Origin: Paenibacillus nasutitermitis
GTDB lineage: Bacteria; Bacillota; Bacilli; Paenibacillales; Paenibacillaceae
Assembly (NCBI RefSeq): GCF_014641075.1
Contig: NZ_BMHP01000003.1
Coordinates: forward strand, 1,240,001-1,304,000
Reading direction: 5' to 3'
Length of the DNA stretch: 64,000 nucleotides
Shown here: piece by piece, positions 27,901 to 35,592 of the stretch
Layout of the letters: every line of letters begins with the position of its first letter
How positions within the stretch are numbered: the stretch's first letter is position 1
The notes under the pieces: generated by a model
What the model was told of the DNA's origin: nothing
The model's input: the letters and a program-made list of their open reading frames with translations, nothing else
The model's database searches: none
Made by a program: the position numbers and the translations under genes

Positions 27901-28258
27901 CCGTCTGGCCGTTGTCGGATATTTTCTCTACCACACCGGTCATAGAGACTATACCTATAGAATTTTTTTGACCTACCGTATAGATGTCGTCATTGCCGTC
28001 AATATCCAACGCCATCAGAGTATAATTGTAAGTATCTGGAATTGGGACTATATTGTTGTTCCTCGGAGGGGAATAGTGATTCCAGCTCAAAGGTCCCGTA
28101 TAAGCGGGTGTTACCTCATCAATTGGTTCGTAGGATCCTCTGGCAAATGCCTTGCTTCCGTCCGCAACAAATGGCACCAGCGAAAGAACGACCAACAAAA
28201 AGCTCATTAGTACGGCAACCGCTCTAGTATTAGCAGAGCTGCATCTCCTCATATACAT
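24917..28258 (-). CDS. SLH-anchored surface protein with NHL-type propeller and InlB-type repeats
   Basis: A 1113-residue secreted protein. The signal peptide ends near residue 41. Residues 60-360 contain repeated NHL/SMP-30-like propeller blades (GIAVDKDGNVYVTDN, GIAADNQGNVFVTEY, DIAADGEGNVFVSDS, GISVDKFDNVYTIG). Residues 365-590 are three InlB B-repeat-like units (VSYNANGGNG, ITYDGNGNTGG, each with FxGW). Residues 595-685 are a BIG2-like Ig domain (YTLERGSTHQTVTT, VASVNSTGLVTAL). After a Gly-rich linker and a sandwich domain, three SLH domains (about 935-1113; DVKGHWAQADV, YDGSFKDVKINSWYA, FKDGSEIASWA) anchor it to the cell-wall polymer. The ATG has AAGGAG twelve bases upstream. It may display a binding or enzymatic propeller at the surface; no catalytic motif was recognised. 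Confidence 0.9.
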   Translation of the reverse strand: MYMRRCSSANTRAVAVLMSFLLVVLSLVPFVADGSKAFARGSYEPIDEVTPAYTGPLSWNHYSPPRNNNIVPIPDTYNYTLMALDIDGNDDIYTVGQKNSIGIVSMTGVVEKISDNGQTVTDITHNAGLINPRGIAVDKDGNVYVTDNSTLGSDNVGRILKLPHGTTSWEPITGTQTFRFALGIAADNQGNVFVTEYSGTNNPLSTTGNVFMLPSGGSSWVNINGEDTSFYVPWDIAADGEGNVFVSDSSPVNGFSVVQKRPPGPPAPLEGNIWTNVAPPAGQANSFTATGISVDKFDNVYTIGIVGGVNKLRYNGGQNDWTTIAIAPGSIFSPAFDVAADSSGYFYTTNLVHGNVTKLMASVSYNANGGNGTAPIDPVGYEPYESAIVADNSGNLVRLGYLFNGWATTPNATVPEYVPGDTITLTQNVTLYAVWSPPLTITYDGNGNTGGSVPVDSGAYGQGVTATVGGNTGNLVKTYHTFDGWTTGSGGTEDTYAPGDTFTIMGNVTFYAKWIQTPQYLVTYQAGIGGSLSGSVTESVYSGSFPVSVPTATPEIGNTFLGWSKDGGATLLTSDQLASTAVTGDNTYVAYFKPPVTLASLTLDSTGYTLERGSTHQTVTTAVYSNNSTFTLSSGVTYSSSNATVASVNSTGLVTALDDGQTVITAVYGDKQAQATVTVDTHESPGGGDGGSTPTNPGFQIIVDGVIQGQLATAQQTTVNGRSVTTITLDSKRIIDKLEKENNKLITIPVSGDSDVVVGQLNGSLVKSLQSKDAQIQIVTDKAIYTLPASQINFDSISSQIGSDVKLEDITISIQISATPKDKATQVEGAAKQNQYTLVGAPVDFEVTASYGTQTVLVNNFNSYVERKIILPDGTDASDVTTGVVWTEDRKLGHVPTVVVRENGKTYAIINSLTNSTYSVVYSPREMNDVKGHWAQADVNDMSSRLIVNGVTATKFRPDASITRAEFVAIVTRGLGIQDAAYDGSFKDVKINSWYARTVQAAINYKLIDGYEDGTFRPDQNVSRQEATAVLVRAASIAKLKSELPAAEVTRVLSAFKDGSEIASWARTNVAAAISLNLMNGRGEKLEVDANLTRAETAALVHRLLQAAKLINP

Positions 28259-28809
28259 TTTCTCTCTTCTCTCCTTATTCTAATTCTTTCAGGGTATGAA
28301 TGGCCTTGCTCATGATCGGCAGCTTATGGCTTTCTGCCTTGTGGAACTATAACCGATAGGGTCCTTTCTTCCTATCACACCTCCCAACCCAGACTAGTTA
28401 GACTATGAAACTTGCAAAAAAACGGGACTTTAGTACATAGTAACAATTTTTTTATTACATTAATAGACATATGAATTGTTCACTTTCATAAAACTTTGTG
28501 TTGATACGGAATTCGGCCTTAAGCCATATCGTAAATCTCATTTACTGAACCGAGCTTCCCAGGATCACCTGATTTACAATCCCACGTATTGGAACTATCC
28601 CGCCTGTCAGTTGGACAAATGAAGCCGAATTGAAGATATATCATTCCGAATTTAGAGAACGCAGAGTTCGAGTTCGATTGCCACCATACTTTCAGGAAAT
28701 CCCAATTAAAGTATCCAAAAGAAACCATCCTTTGGTAAAATGGAATTTATCTTGAAATCGCTTTCGATTCCCTGAATTTGTGGTATATCCCTAACCTTCC
28801 CGACAGGCG
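28259..28809. other. Divergent intergenic region with structured SLH-gene leader
   Basis: Between the SLH gene (minus) and the AraC-type regulator gene (plus). The 130 bases before the SLH start can fold: GATAGG/CCTATC around 28355-28376 and GGCAG/CTGCC around 28320-28340 on the minus strand. They do not match any riboswitch consensus I know. A 69-codon minus-strand frame (28519-28728) lacks a ribosome site and is not called. On the plus side there is a TAAAAT -10-like box (28736-28741) and a cre-like site. Confidence 0.4.
28753..28766 (+). promoter_or_regulatory. CcpA binding site (cre), 13 of 14 positions
   Basis: TGAAATCGCTTTCG matches TGWAANCGNTNWCA except for the last base. It lies 11 bases below a possible -10 box (TAAAAT) and 43 bases above the regulator start, implying catabolite control of the third importer locus. 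Confidence 0.65.
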
Positions 28810-31083
28810 GTGCAGATTGACTTGCGCAAATTATTCGTATTCAGACCCGACAATCTCAATTTTTTTTACAAGCTGATCATCGGCATGCTGCTAGTGGCGA
28901 TCCTCCCAACGACCACCGCTGTATACGTCCTGCACCGTCATTACGCGAACGGCATGATGGAGGAAGTCGGGGCCGCCAACAAAAGGCTGCTGGAGCAGGC
29001 CAGGATGAACGGCGATATGATGGTCAACGAGATGATCCACGCGGCGGCCACACTGCTCAACAACCCCCATCTGTCCACCTTTATGCATAACGAATACGCG
29101 AACGACGCGAAGACGTTCAACGATCTGATGATTAAGCTGGACAATCTGCGCGGCGAGAGCCGCTACCTCTCCGGAATCTATCTCTATTTCAACCGATTCG
29201 AGTACATGATCGGCTCGGACGGGAGCGAAAGCTCGTTCTTCCGGAAATTCGCCCAGATGAGCGGCGCCGAACAGGCCTTGTTCAACCAGCCAGGACGCAT
29301 GCATCAACCCCGCTTCTTCATGCAGGACAGGGACGGACGGCGCGATCTGGTCATGATCCGTCCGGTCCAGAGCTCCGCCTACCAGACGATCGGTTCCATC
29401 GCGGTGGTGATCGACGGCCATCGGTTCGGGGCGATCTTCGATCCTCTGCGCTTGTCCGAACTGGATACGACCTTGATCCTGGACGCCGACGGAAACCGCT
29501 TATGGTGCGAGGGTGCCGAATGCGGCTTAACGCAGCTCCCCTCGGACAAGGCGAATTCCTCCAGCGCCGATTACTCGATCATCGAACGGAACGGCCAGAA
29601 GCTGGCCGTGTCCGATAGCCATTCCTCCATCAGTCAATGGCAGTTCATCAGCATCCTGCCGATGGAGCGGTTGACCGGCAAGCTGAGCGTCGCCACCCAC
29701 CTGGCCCTGCTCATCCTCCTAGCCATGATCTCGGTAGCCATAGCCTTCTCGATCGTGTACGGTCGATACTTATACCGTCCGCTGCGCATGCTGCTCAAGC
29801 GCATCCTCTCCCAGTCGGAGAAAGGCGCGAGTCGCGGCGACAACGAATTTCTGCTCATCGACGAGGCTTACCAGCATGTCCTGCACAGCAAAACCGATCT
29901 GGAGCGGTTCGTTGCCAGCAACCGGAGATTAATGGTCAGCAAGCTGCTGCACCAGGTTCTGACCGGACAGGAAATGGACCCGGAAAGGATTCTCGACAAG
30001 CTGAACTTTCTGGATATCCGTTTGCCCTGCCGTTTTTTTACGGTCGTAATGATCGAAGGCCTCCCCTCTCTTGCCCAGGACAAGATTTCCTACCGGAACA
30101 GCGCGATCGCCCAGCTGACGCTCCTGGACAAGGCGGAGCAGTGGCTGGCCGAGCATGCGATGACGGGCGTTGCTTTCGAACTGAATATGGAATCGATCGC
30201 CATCGTTCTCAACACGGACTCGAGCGATCCGGAAGATCTCGCCGCCTTTCTCCGCGCCGCCGCTCCCCCGTATCCGGAACTGCCCGGCGCTTCGCTGCGG
30301 ATCGGAACCGGTGAGACGGTCGAAGGGCTTGGCCGGCTCTACGAATCGTACCGCAAAGCGCGCTACGAATTGGCCTGCCAGTCCGGCAGCGCCGCGGTCT
30401 CTCCGGAATATTCGGCCGACCCGACATCGCTATACGAGAAAAAAATCGGCCACGCGTTGGCCGCTAAGGACAAAACCGCCGCCGTGGAGGCAATCCAAGG
30501 CCTATTCGACCGGCTGGGTGAGGGCTCCTCGCTTTCTTGGCCGCAGGTCGTCAATATCGGATTAAAGCTGCTCTCGGCCGTAGCGAACAAGCTGGAAGAA
30601 ATGAATCTGGCCGCGTACCAGGAATTCATGCAACGCGCGGCGTTCCATCAACTCTCTACACTGGATGATCTCCCCGCTCTCCGCGAGTGGTTGATCCGGC
30701 TGCTCGGGGAAACGATCGACCGGCTGAACGCAACGGCGGAAGGCAAAGAGACACATCACAAAATACGTCAGGTGATGCACATCGTTCAGGAGCATTATGG
30801 CAGCGAGCTCACCTTGGAGAACGTCGCCGATCGGGTCGGACTGAATCCCGCCTATTTGAGCAAGCTGTTCAAGGACGAGTCCGGCTCCAATTTCATCGAA
30901 TACGTCAACAAAATCCGGATCGGCATCGGCAAATCCCTGATGCTGGACCAGCCCGGCCTTTCCCTGGATGTAATCGCCCAACGCGTCGGCTACAACAATA
31001 CGCAAAGCTTCACCCGTTTCTTCAAAAAATACGAAGGCTGCACGCCGGGGCAATTCCGCCAGCAAGCGGGACACGTGCGGTAA
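28810..31083 (+). CDS. Membrane-bound AraC-type transcriptional regulator with Cache-like sensor
   Basis: This 757-residue one-component regulator has a membrane helix at about residues 19-40, an extracellular sensor domain to about 290, a second helix (LALLILLAMISVAIAFSIVYG), a cytosolic linker and a C-terminal AraC double helix-turn-helix (about 655-755; NPAYLSKLFKDESGSNF, TQSFTRFFKKYEGCTPGQFR). It resembles a YesM sensor fused directly to a YesN DNA-binding end, without kinase or receiver domains. The GTG start at 28810 has no good ribosome site, so the exact start is uncertain. It precedes the second importer cassette on the same strand and is the obvious candidate to control it. Confidence 0.9.
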   Translation: MQIDLRKLFVFRPDNLNFFYKLIIGMLLVAILPTTTAVYVLHRHYANGMMEEVGAANKRLLEQARMNGDMMVNEMIHAAATLLNNPHLSTFMHNEYANDAKTFNDLMIKLDNLRGESRYLSGIYLYFNRFEYMIGSDGSESSFFRKFAQMSGAEQALFNQPGRMHQPRFFMQDRDGRRDLVMIRPVQSSAYQTIGSIAVVIDGHRFGAIFDPLRLSELDTTLILDADGNRLWCEGAECGLTQLPSDKANSSSADYSIIERNGQKLAVSDSHSSISQWQFISILPMERLTGKLSVATHLALLILLAMISVAIAFSIVYGRYLYRPLRMLLKRILSQSEKGASRGDNEFLLIDEAYQHVLHSKTDLERFVASNRRLMVSKLLHQVLTGQEMDPERILDKLNFLDIRLPCRFFTVVMIEGLPSLAQDKISYRNSAIAQLTLLDKAEQWLAEHAMTGVAFELNMESIAIVLNTDSSDPEDLAAFLRAAAPPYPELPGASLRIGTGETVEGLGRLYESYRKARYELACQSGSAAVSPEYSADPTSLYEKKIGHALAAKDKTAAVEAIQGLFDRLGEGSSLSWPQVVNIGLKLLSAVANKLEEMNLAAYQEFMQRAAFHQLSTLDDLPALREWLIRLLGETIDRLNATAEGKETHHKIRQVMHIVQEHYGSELTLENVADRVGLNPAYLSKLFKDESGSNFIEYVNKIRIGIGKSLMLDQPGLSLDVIAQRVGYNNTQSFTRFFKKYEGCTPGQFRQQAGHVR

Positions 31084-31199
31084 ACGGCGAAATCCAAAAA
31101 AGTGATGCCCAAGTCAAAAAAATGATCGTCCGCCAAACCTAAAAAACTCAACGTTCATCTCGAATACGTACTCTGTCGCGGTGCCTCCGGGCTCTGCTA

Positions 31200-31253
31200 T
31201 CGTGGATTTCGGAAGCGATTACATGTTTCGTCGTCGCGATCCGAAATCCACGA
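31200..31253 (+). promoter_or_regulatory. Perfect 14-bp palindrome with embedded cre-like site in cassette leader
   Basis: TCGTGGATTTCGGA (31200-31213) and its exact complement (31240-31253) flank a 26-base loop. CGGAAGCGATTACA (31210-31223) matches the cre consensus at 12 of 14 positions and bridges arm and loop. The downstream arm ends 8 bases before the AAGGAGG ribosome site of the first permease, so as RNA it could also affect translation. Confidence 0.6.
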
Positions 31254-31277
31254 ACGGCAACAAGGAGGTGAACGAGT

Positions 31278-32216
31278 ATTCGTACCACGGCAGTTTCCGC
31301 CAAGAAAGGCTCTCGCGTATTTCGGGAGCTGGCCAGGCAAAAGTATTTATGGCTTCTGCTGCTCCCGGGCATCGCCGCGACGTTTGCGTTCCAGTACATG
31401 CCCATGTACGGAATATTGATCGCGTTTAAACAATTCAATCCGATGCACGGGATCTGGGGCAGCAAGTGGGTCGGGCTGCAAAACTTTCAAGAACTGTTCG
31501 ACACGGCCTTCTTCTGGCGGGCCTTTAAGAACACGATCGTGCTTAACGCGTATCAAATCCTGTTTGCTTTTCCCGTTCCCATCCTTTTCGCTTTATTGCT
31601 GAACGAACTGCGCAATGTCGTATTCAAGCGCTGGATGCAAACGGTCACGTATTTCCCGCATTTTCTCTCTTGGGTCGTCGTCGGCGGCTTCACCGTGGCG
31701 CTGCTGTCCCCGAATACGGGCGTGCTGGCCACGGTAACCGCTTGGCTCGGCGGTGAGAAGTACAGCGAATTTCTGCTGACCGATCCGCAAGCCTTCCGGA
31801 CGATTCTGATCGTCACGGAGCTATGGAAAAGCATGGGCTGGGGAGCGATTATTTACCTGGCCGCCATTACCGGGGTGAATCCCGATTATTACGACGCGGC
31901 GGTGATCGACGGAGCCGGCCGCTTCAAGCAAGCGATTCACGTGACCCTGCCGGCGATTATGCCAACGATCGTCGTCCTGCTCGTCCTTAGAATCGGGAAC
32001 ATGATGGGCAGCGATTTCGAGCAGATCTATGTCCTGTATTCGCCTAACGTATACGAGGTTGGCGACGTGTTATCCACCTATGTCTTCCGGCTCGGGCTCT
32101 TTCAGAGCAAGTACAGCTATACGACCGCCGTGGGACTGTTCCAGTCGGTCATCGGCTTCGTACTTATCGTGATGGCCAACCGAATGAGCCGGAAAGCCGG
32201 GGGCGCCTTATGGTAG
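31278..32216 (+). CDS. CUT1 sugar ABC permease, LplB type, probable ATT start
   Basis: The conserved LplB N terminus (LLLLPGIAATFAFQYMPMYGILIAF) begins well before the first in-frame ATG (31398). The frame opens after a TGA at 31269-31271. The only codon well placed relative to the strong ribosome site AAGGAGG (31262-31268) is ATT at 31278, nine bases away. CTG at 31329 has no such site. With ATT the protein has 312 residues, the normal length. Six membrane segments and the EAA loop NPDYYDAAVIDGAGRFKQ are present. A GTG at 31268 lies in another frame and overlaps the ribosome site. Confidence 0.85.
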   Translation: MRTTAVSAKKGSRVFRELARQKYLWLLLLPGIAATFAFQYMPMYGILIAFKQFNPMHGIWGSKWVGLQNFQELFDTAFFWRAFKNTIVLNAYQILFAFPVPILFALLLNELRNVVFKRWMQTVTYFPHFLSWVVVGGFTVALLSPNTGVLATVTAWLGGEKYSEFLLTDPQAFRTILIVTELWKSMGWGAIIYLAAITGVNPDYYDAAVIDGAGRFKQAIHVTLPAIMPTIVVLLVLRIGNMMGSDFEQIYVLYSPNVYEVGDVLSTYVFRLGLFQSKYSYTTAVGLFQSVIGFVLIVMANRMSRKAGGALW

Positions 32217-32256
32217 ATAGACCCGACGCGCATCGCAAACCAGCGGGAGGTGGCAC

Positions 32257-33132
32257 GTGCTGCTCACAACAAGTGAAAAGTGGTTCAATAAACTGATTAT
32301 CGTTTTCATGCTGATCATCGGCGTGGCGATGCTGCTTCCATTCGTCAACGTCATCGCCAAATCGTTCAGCAGCAACGCCATGGTTATGGCCGGCGAAGTC
32401 GGCTTCTTCCCTCGTGAGTTCAACGTTCACGCGTACCGGGAAGTGTTTCGCAATCCGTTGTTTCTGACCTCTATGCAAGTCACCGTGTTCGTCACTGTGG
32501 CCGGTACCTTCTGCACGCTGTTCACGGTCGTCACGACCGGATACGCGCTGTCCAGAAAACGGCTTCTGGCCAGGCGAGCCGTCATGCTGTACTTTCTGAT
32601 CACGATGTTCTTTCATGCGGGGATCATCCCCAACTTCTTGAACATTCGGAATTTGGGTCTGTATGATACGATCTGGGCGCTCATTCTGCCCGGCATGATG
32701 AGCGTGTACTATATGATTCTCGTGAAAAGCTTCTTCGAGCAGCTTCCTTCGGAGCTGGAGGAATCGGCCTCGATAGACGGCAGCAACGACATTCAGACGC
32801 TCGCTTATGTGTACCTGCCGATCTCCAAGCCGATTCTGGCTACGATCGGGTTGTTCGCCGCCGTTCATTACTGGAACACTTTCACGCCCGGCGTCATGTT
32901 CATCCAGACGCCGACGCTGTATCCGCTGCAAGTGCTCGTGCAGATGATAATCTCCACGCAAACCTCGATGGACATGCAAAACATGGCCGAGCTGGACCTT
33001 CAAGGAACGCTGGGGACGGAAACGCTGAAGATGGCGGTCATCGTCGTGTCGACGCTGCCGATCGTCATCGTCTACCCTTTTCTGCAGAAGCATTTCGTTA
33101 AAGGCATTACGCTTGGAGCCGTAAAGGCCTGA
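32257..33132 (+). CDS. CUT1 sugar ABC permease, LplC/YtcP type
   Basis: A 291-residue protein with six membrane segments, EAA loop LPSELEESASIDGSNDIQ and the signature end QKHFVKGITLGAVKA. The GTG start has GGGAGG upstream. It is 40 bases below the LplB-type permease gene and 46 bases before the binding lipoprotein gene, giving a complete CUT1 membrane unit. Confidence 0.93.
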   Translation: MLLTTSEKWFNKLIIVFMLIIGVAMLLPFVNVIAKSFSSNAMVMAGEVGFFPREFNVHAYREVFRNPLFLTSMQVTVFVTVAGTFCTLFTVVTTGYALSRKRLLARRAVMLYFLITMFFHAGIIPNFLNIRNLGLYDTIWALILPGMMSVYYMILVKSFFEQLPSELEESASIDGSNDIQTLAYVYLPISKPILATIGLFAAVHYWNTFTPGVMFIQTPTLYPLQVLVQMIISTQTSMDMQNMAELDLQGTLGTETLKMAVIVVSTLPIVIVYPFLQKHFVKGITLGAVKA

Positions 33133-33178
33133 TCGGTAACCGCCATCCACTCATCAATCATTCAAGGAGAGGGTCAAT

Positions 33179-34759
33179 ATGAAAAAAAGAGCAAGCGCGC
33201 TCATCCTTACCCTAAGCCTGGCAGCCGGGCTGCTGGCCGCCTGTTCCGGCGACAAACCGTCCGCAGCCTCTCCGCCGTCGAGCGAAGAGAAAGTGAAAAT
33301 CTCGATTCTGAACGGGCTGTGGGATATGCCGGCCGGCGTCGATCCGAACGACAACAAATGGACCGACATCTTCAAGGAGGCGTTTCCGAACGTGGATATC
33401 GAATGGATACTCGCACCCCGGGACGCCGCCCAGTTCGGGCAGAAGAAACAGATGCTGATGGGTGCAGGCGATTTTCCGAACCTCGTTCTCGCTACGAAAA
33501 CCGACATGATCAACTGGGCCAACAACGGCATGATCCTTCCGGTCGACGACCTGATCGAGCAGTACGTGCCGAACCTGAAGCGTTACCTGAGCGAGGAAGA
33601 CATGCTCAACGTTACGTACATGGGCAAGAAATATTTGATCCCCGGGCCCGTCTCCAGCTTGCAAAATCCGAGTGTCACCTATATTCGCAAGGACTGGCTG
33701 GATAAGCTGCAGCTCCCGATGCCGGAGACGCCGGAACAGTTCATGAACGTCATGAAGGCGTTTACGGAACAAGATCCGGACGGAAACGGCAAGAAGGACA
33801 CATACGGTTTCGCCAGCCAGAAGAGCCTTGTCTTCATGGACAATACGCTCGGTTACCCGTTCGGGGTCAACCTGGATACTCAGGCCAACACGATCCAGTG
33901 GCAGCGGGTCGACGGCAAGCTGCTCCCCGACTTCGTTACGCCGGGAGCCAAGCAAGCGCTGGCCTACTTCCGCGAGATGTACGCTACGGGCGTCTACGAC
34001 AAGGAATCGATGGTTCTTGACTACGGCAAGCTCGAAGAGAAGATCACGAGCGGCAAGTACGGCGCGGCCAGCTTCTTGTCCAACGCCATGCGTGGCCGGA
34101 TTGCCGCCAACATCAAGAAAGCCGATCTGAACGCGGAGCTCGTCCTGCTTCCTCCGCTCAAAGGTGCCGACGGACGGCAAGGCTTGCCTCGCGGCGACAA
34201 CATCAACACGTACTGGGCGGTCACGCAAGGCACGACGCCCGAGCAGGCTAAAGCGATCGCGGAGCTGCTGAACTGGTTCATGGAGCCCAATCCGGAGACC
34301 GAATACACCAGCACGATGGGCGACCTAATCAACATGGGCGAATTGAACGTCCACAGCACACTGCTCGGCGGCAAATACCTGGAGGAGATTCCAGATTCGC
34401 AGTTGACCCCGGAGGCGCTCGCCGACAAGTACCGGTTCAGCTACCGTCTGATGTTCTCCTCGTCCCACATGCTACCGGACCAGGAGCGGATCGAGTACAG
34501 CAAGCTGTCCGATACGGTCAAACCGGGCTTCTATGAAGACGTCAAAGCGCAAGTGGACTACGGCGTTTACAACGGAATGAAGATAGCCGGTTCGGTGGCG
34601 TCGCAATATCTGCCCGATCTGATCACGTATTTCGACGAGATGAAGATGAAGATTCTGACCGGCGCTGAACCGATCGACGTTTTCGACAAGTGGGTCGATT
34701 ACTTCTACAAGAACCACGGTCAGGAAATCATCGACGAAGTCAATCAAATGAACTCGTAA
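33179..34759 (+). CDS. Extracellular sugar-binding lipoprotein of CUT1 ABC importer (LplA-like)
   Basis: A 526-residue lipoprotein with lipobox LLAAC (Cys22) and the loop DPDGNGKKDTYGF that recurs in this subfamily. The ATG has AAGGAG upstream. The segment is much more GC-rich than the accessory genes after 37.8 kb. It is the third gene of the plus-strand importer cassette. The ligand is unknown. Confidence 0.93.
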   Translation: MKKRASALILTLSLAAGLLAACSGDKPSAASPPSSEEKVKISILNGLWDMPAGVDPNDNKWTDIFKEAFPNVDIEWILAPRDAAQFGQKKQMLMGAGDFPNLVLATKTDMINWANNGMILPVDDLIEQYVPNLKRYLSEEDMLNVTYMGKKYLIPGPVSSLQNPSVTYIRKDWLDKLQLPMPETPEQFMNVMKAFTEQDPDGNGKKDTYGFASQKSLVFMDNTLGYPFGVNLDTQANTIQWQRVDGKLLPDFVTPGAKQALAYFREMYATGVYDKESMVLDYGKLEEKITSGKYGAASFLSNAMRGRIAANIKKADLNAELVLLPPLKGADGRQGLPRGDNINTYWAVTQGTTPEQAKAIAELLNWFMEPNPETEYTSTMGDLINMGELNVHSTLLGGKYLEEIPDSQLTPEALADKYRFSYRLMFSSSHMLPDQERIEYSKLSDTVKPGFYEDVKAQVDYGVYNGMKIAGSVASQYLPDLITYFDEMKMKILTGAEPIDVFDKWVDYFYKNHGQEIIDEVNQMNS

Positions 34760-34781
34760 GCAAGGAAAGGGGATCATACGC

Positions 34782-35588
34782 ATGCAAGCAAACACGCTTC
34801 GCTCCCGTTGGCCGCTCGGCATGTCCGTCAACGCGGCCATGCCCCCGAATCTGAGGCAGCTGGCCGATGACGGCATCGACTGTATCGAGGTGACCTGGCG
34901 CGCGCCGGATACGCTGTCGGGCGCGGCGCTGGCGGAGTGCGATCGCGTCATCTGCGACGCGGAACGCCACGGCATCCGCGTCTGGTCGCTGCATCTTCCC
35001 TACGGCGACGAATGGGATCCTTCATCGCCGGACGATTCTGTCCGGGAATCCGCCGTCGCCGGCTTGACCCGCCTGATCGACTTCGCTTGCGATCGCAACG
35101 TTCGGACGACGGTCATTCATCCGAGCTTTGAACCGATCGCGCCGGAAGCGCGGGAGGCCAGACTTCGTCTTGCTTCCCGCTCCCTCGGCGCACTCGCCCG
35201 GCATGCCGCCGGGCGGGGCGTTCGGCTGGCCGCGGAATGCCTGCCCCGAACGTGCTTGGCCCATTCGGCCGCCGAGATGCTCGCCTTGCTCCACGACAAT
35301 CCGGAGCTGTGGGTATGCGTCGACGTCAACCATCTGTTCCGCGAATCGCCCGCCGCATTCATCCGCGCAATCGGTAGCCGGCTGGCCACGACGCACCTTT
35401 CTGATAACGGCGGCATCGACGAGGAACACAGGTACCCGGGAGACGGCATCATCGATTGGCCTGACGTCCTGCGCGCGCTGGAAGAAGTCTGCTACGACGG
35501 CCCCGCGATGTACGAAGTCCGTGGCCATACGCCGGATCGGGTTCGTGCCAACTGGAACTCGCTTCTCCATTCTAAGGAGGTTGAATGA
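34782..35588 (+). CDS. Sugar phosphate isomerase/epimerase-like TIM barrel protein
   Basis: This 268-residue protein has the xylose-isomerase-like/AP-endonuclease-2 TIM-barrel pattern: IDCIEVTWR early, VWSLHLPYGDEWDP, TTVIHPSF, RLAAECLPR (metal Glu), LWVCVDVNHLF (metal Asp/His), TTHLSDNGG (His) and a final Glu in MYEVRG. These residues are consistent with a divalent-metal site. The ATG has GGAAAGGGG upstream. Such enzymes epimerise or isomerise ketoses or inositols and are common in importer operons, so a role on the imported sugar is inferred. It lies four bases before the next gene. Confidence 0.85.
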   Translation: MQANTLRSRWPLGMSVNAAMPPNLRQLADDGIDCIEVTWRAPDTLSGAALAECDRVICDAERHGIRVWSLHLPYGDEWDPSSPDDSVRESAVAGLTRLIDFACDRNVRTTVIHPSFEPIAPEAREARLRLASRSLGALARHAAGRGVRLAAECLPRTCLAHSAAEMLALLHDNPELWVCVDVNHLFRESPAAFIRAIGSRLATTHLSDNGGIDEEHRYPGDGIIDWPDVLRALEEVCYDGPAMYEVRGHTPDRVRANWNSLLHSKEVE

Positions 35589-35592
35589 TCTT

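Noticed and set aside
28301..28400. Cyclic-di-GMP riboswitch before the SLH gene
   Set aside because: The characteristic GGGACGCAAAGCC-type core and receptor are not present; only generic hairpins are seen.
28519..28728. 69-codon minus-strand frame between the SLH and AraC-type genes
   Set aside because: No ribosome site, no homology I recognise, and it sits in a divergent promoter region.
35128..35592. Longer N terminus for the first propeller protein
   Set aside because: The extra codons are the shadow of the isomerase gene in another frame; the ATG at 35593 has its own AAGGAGG site.
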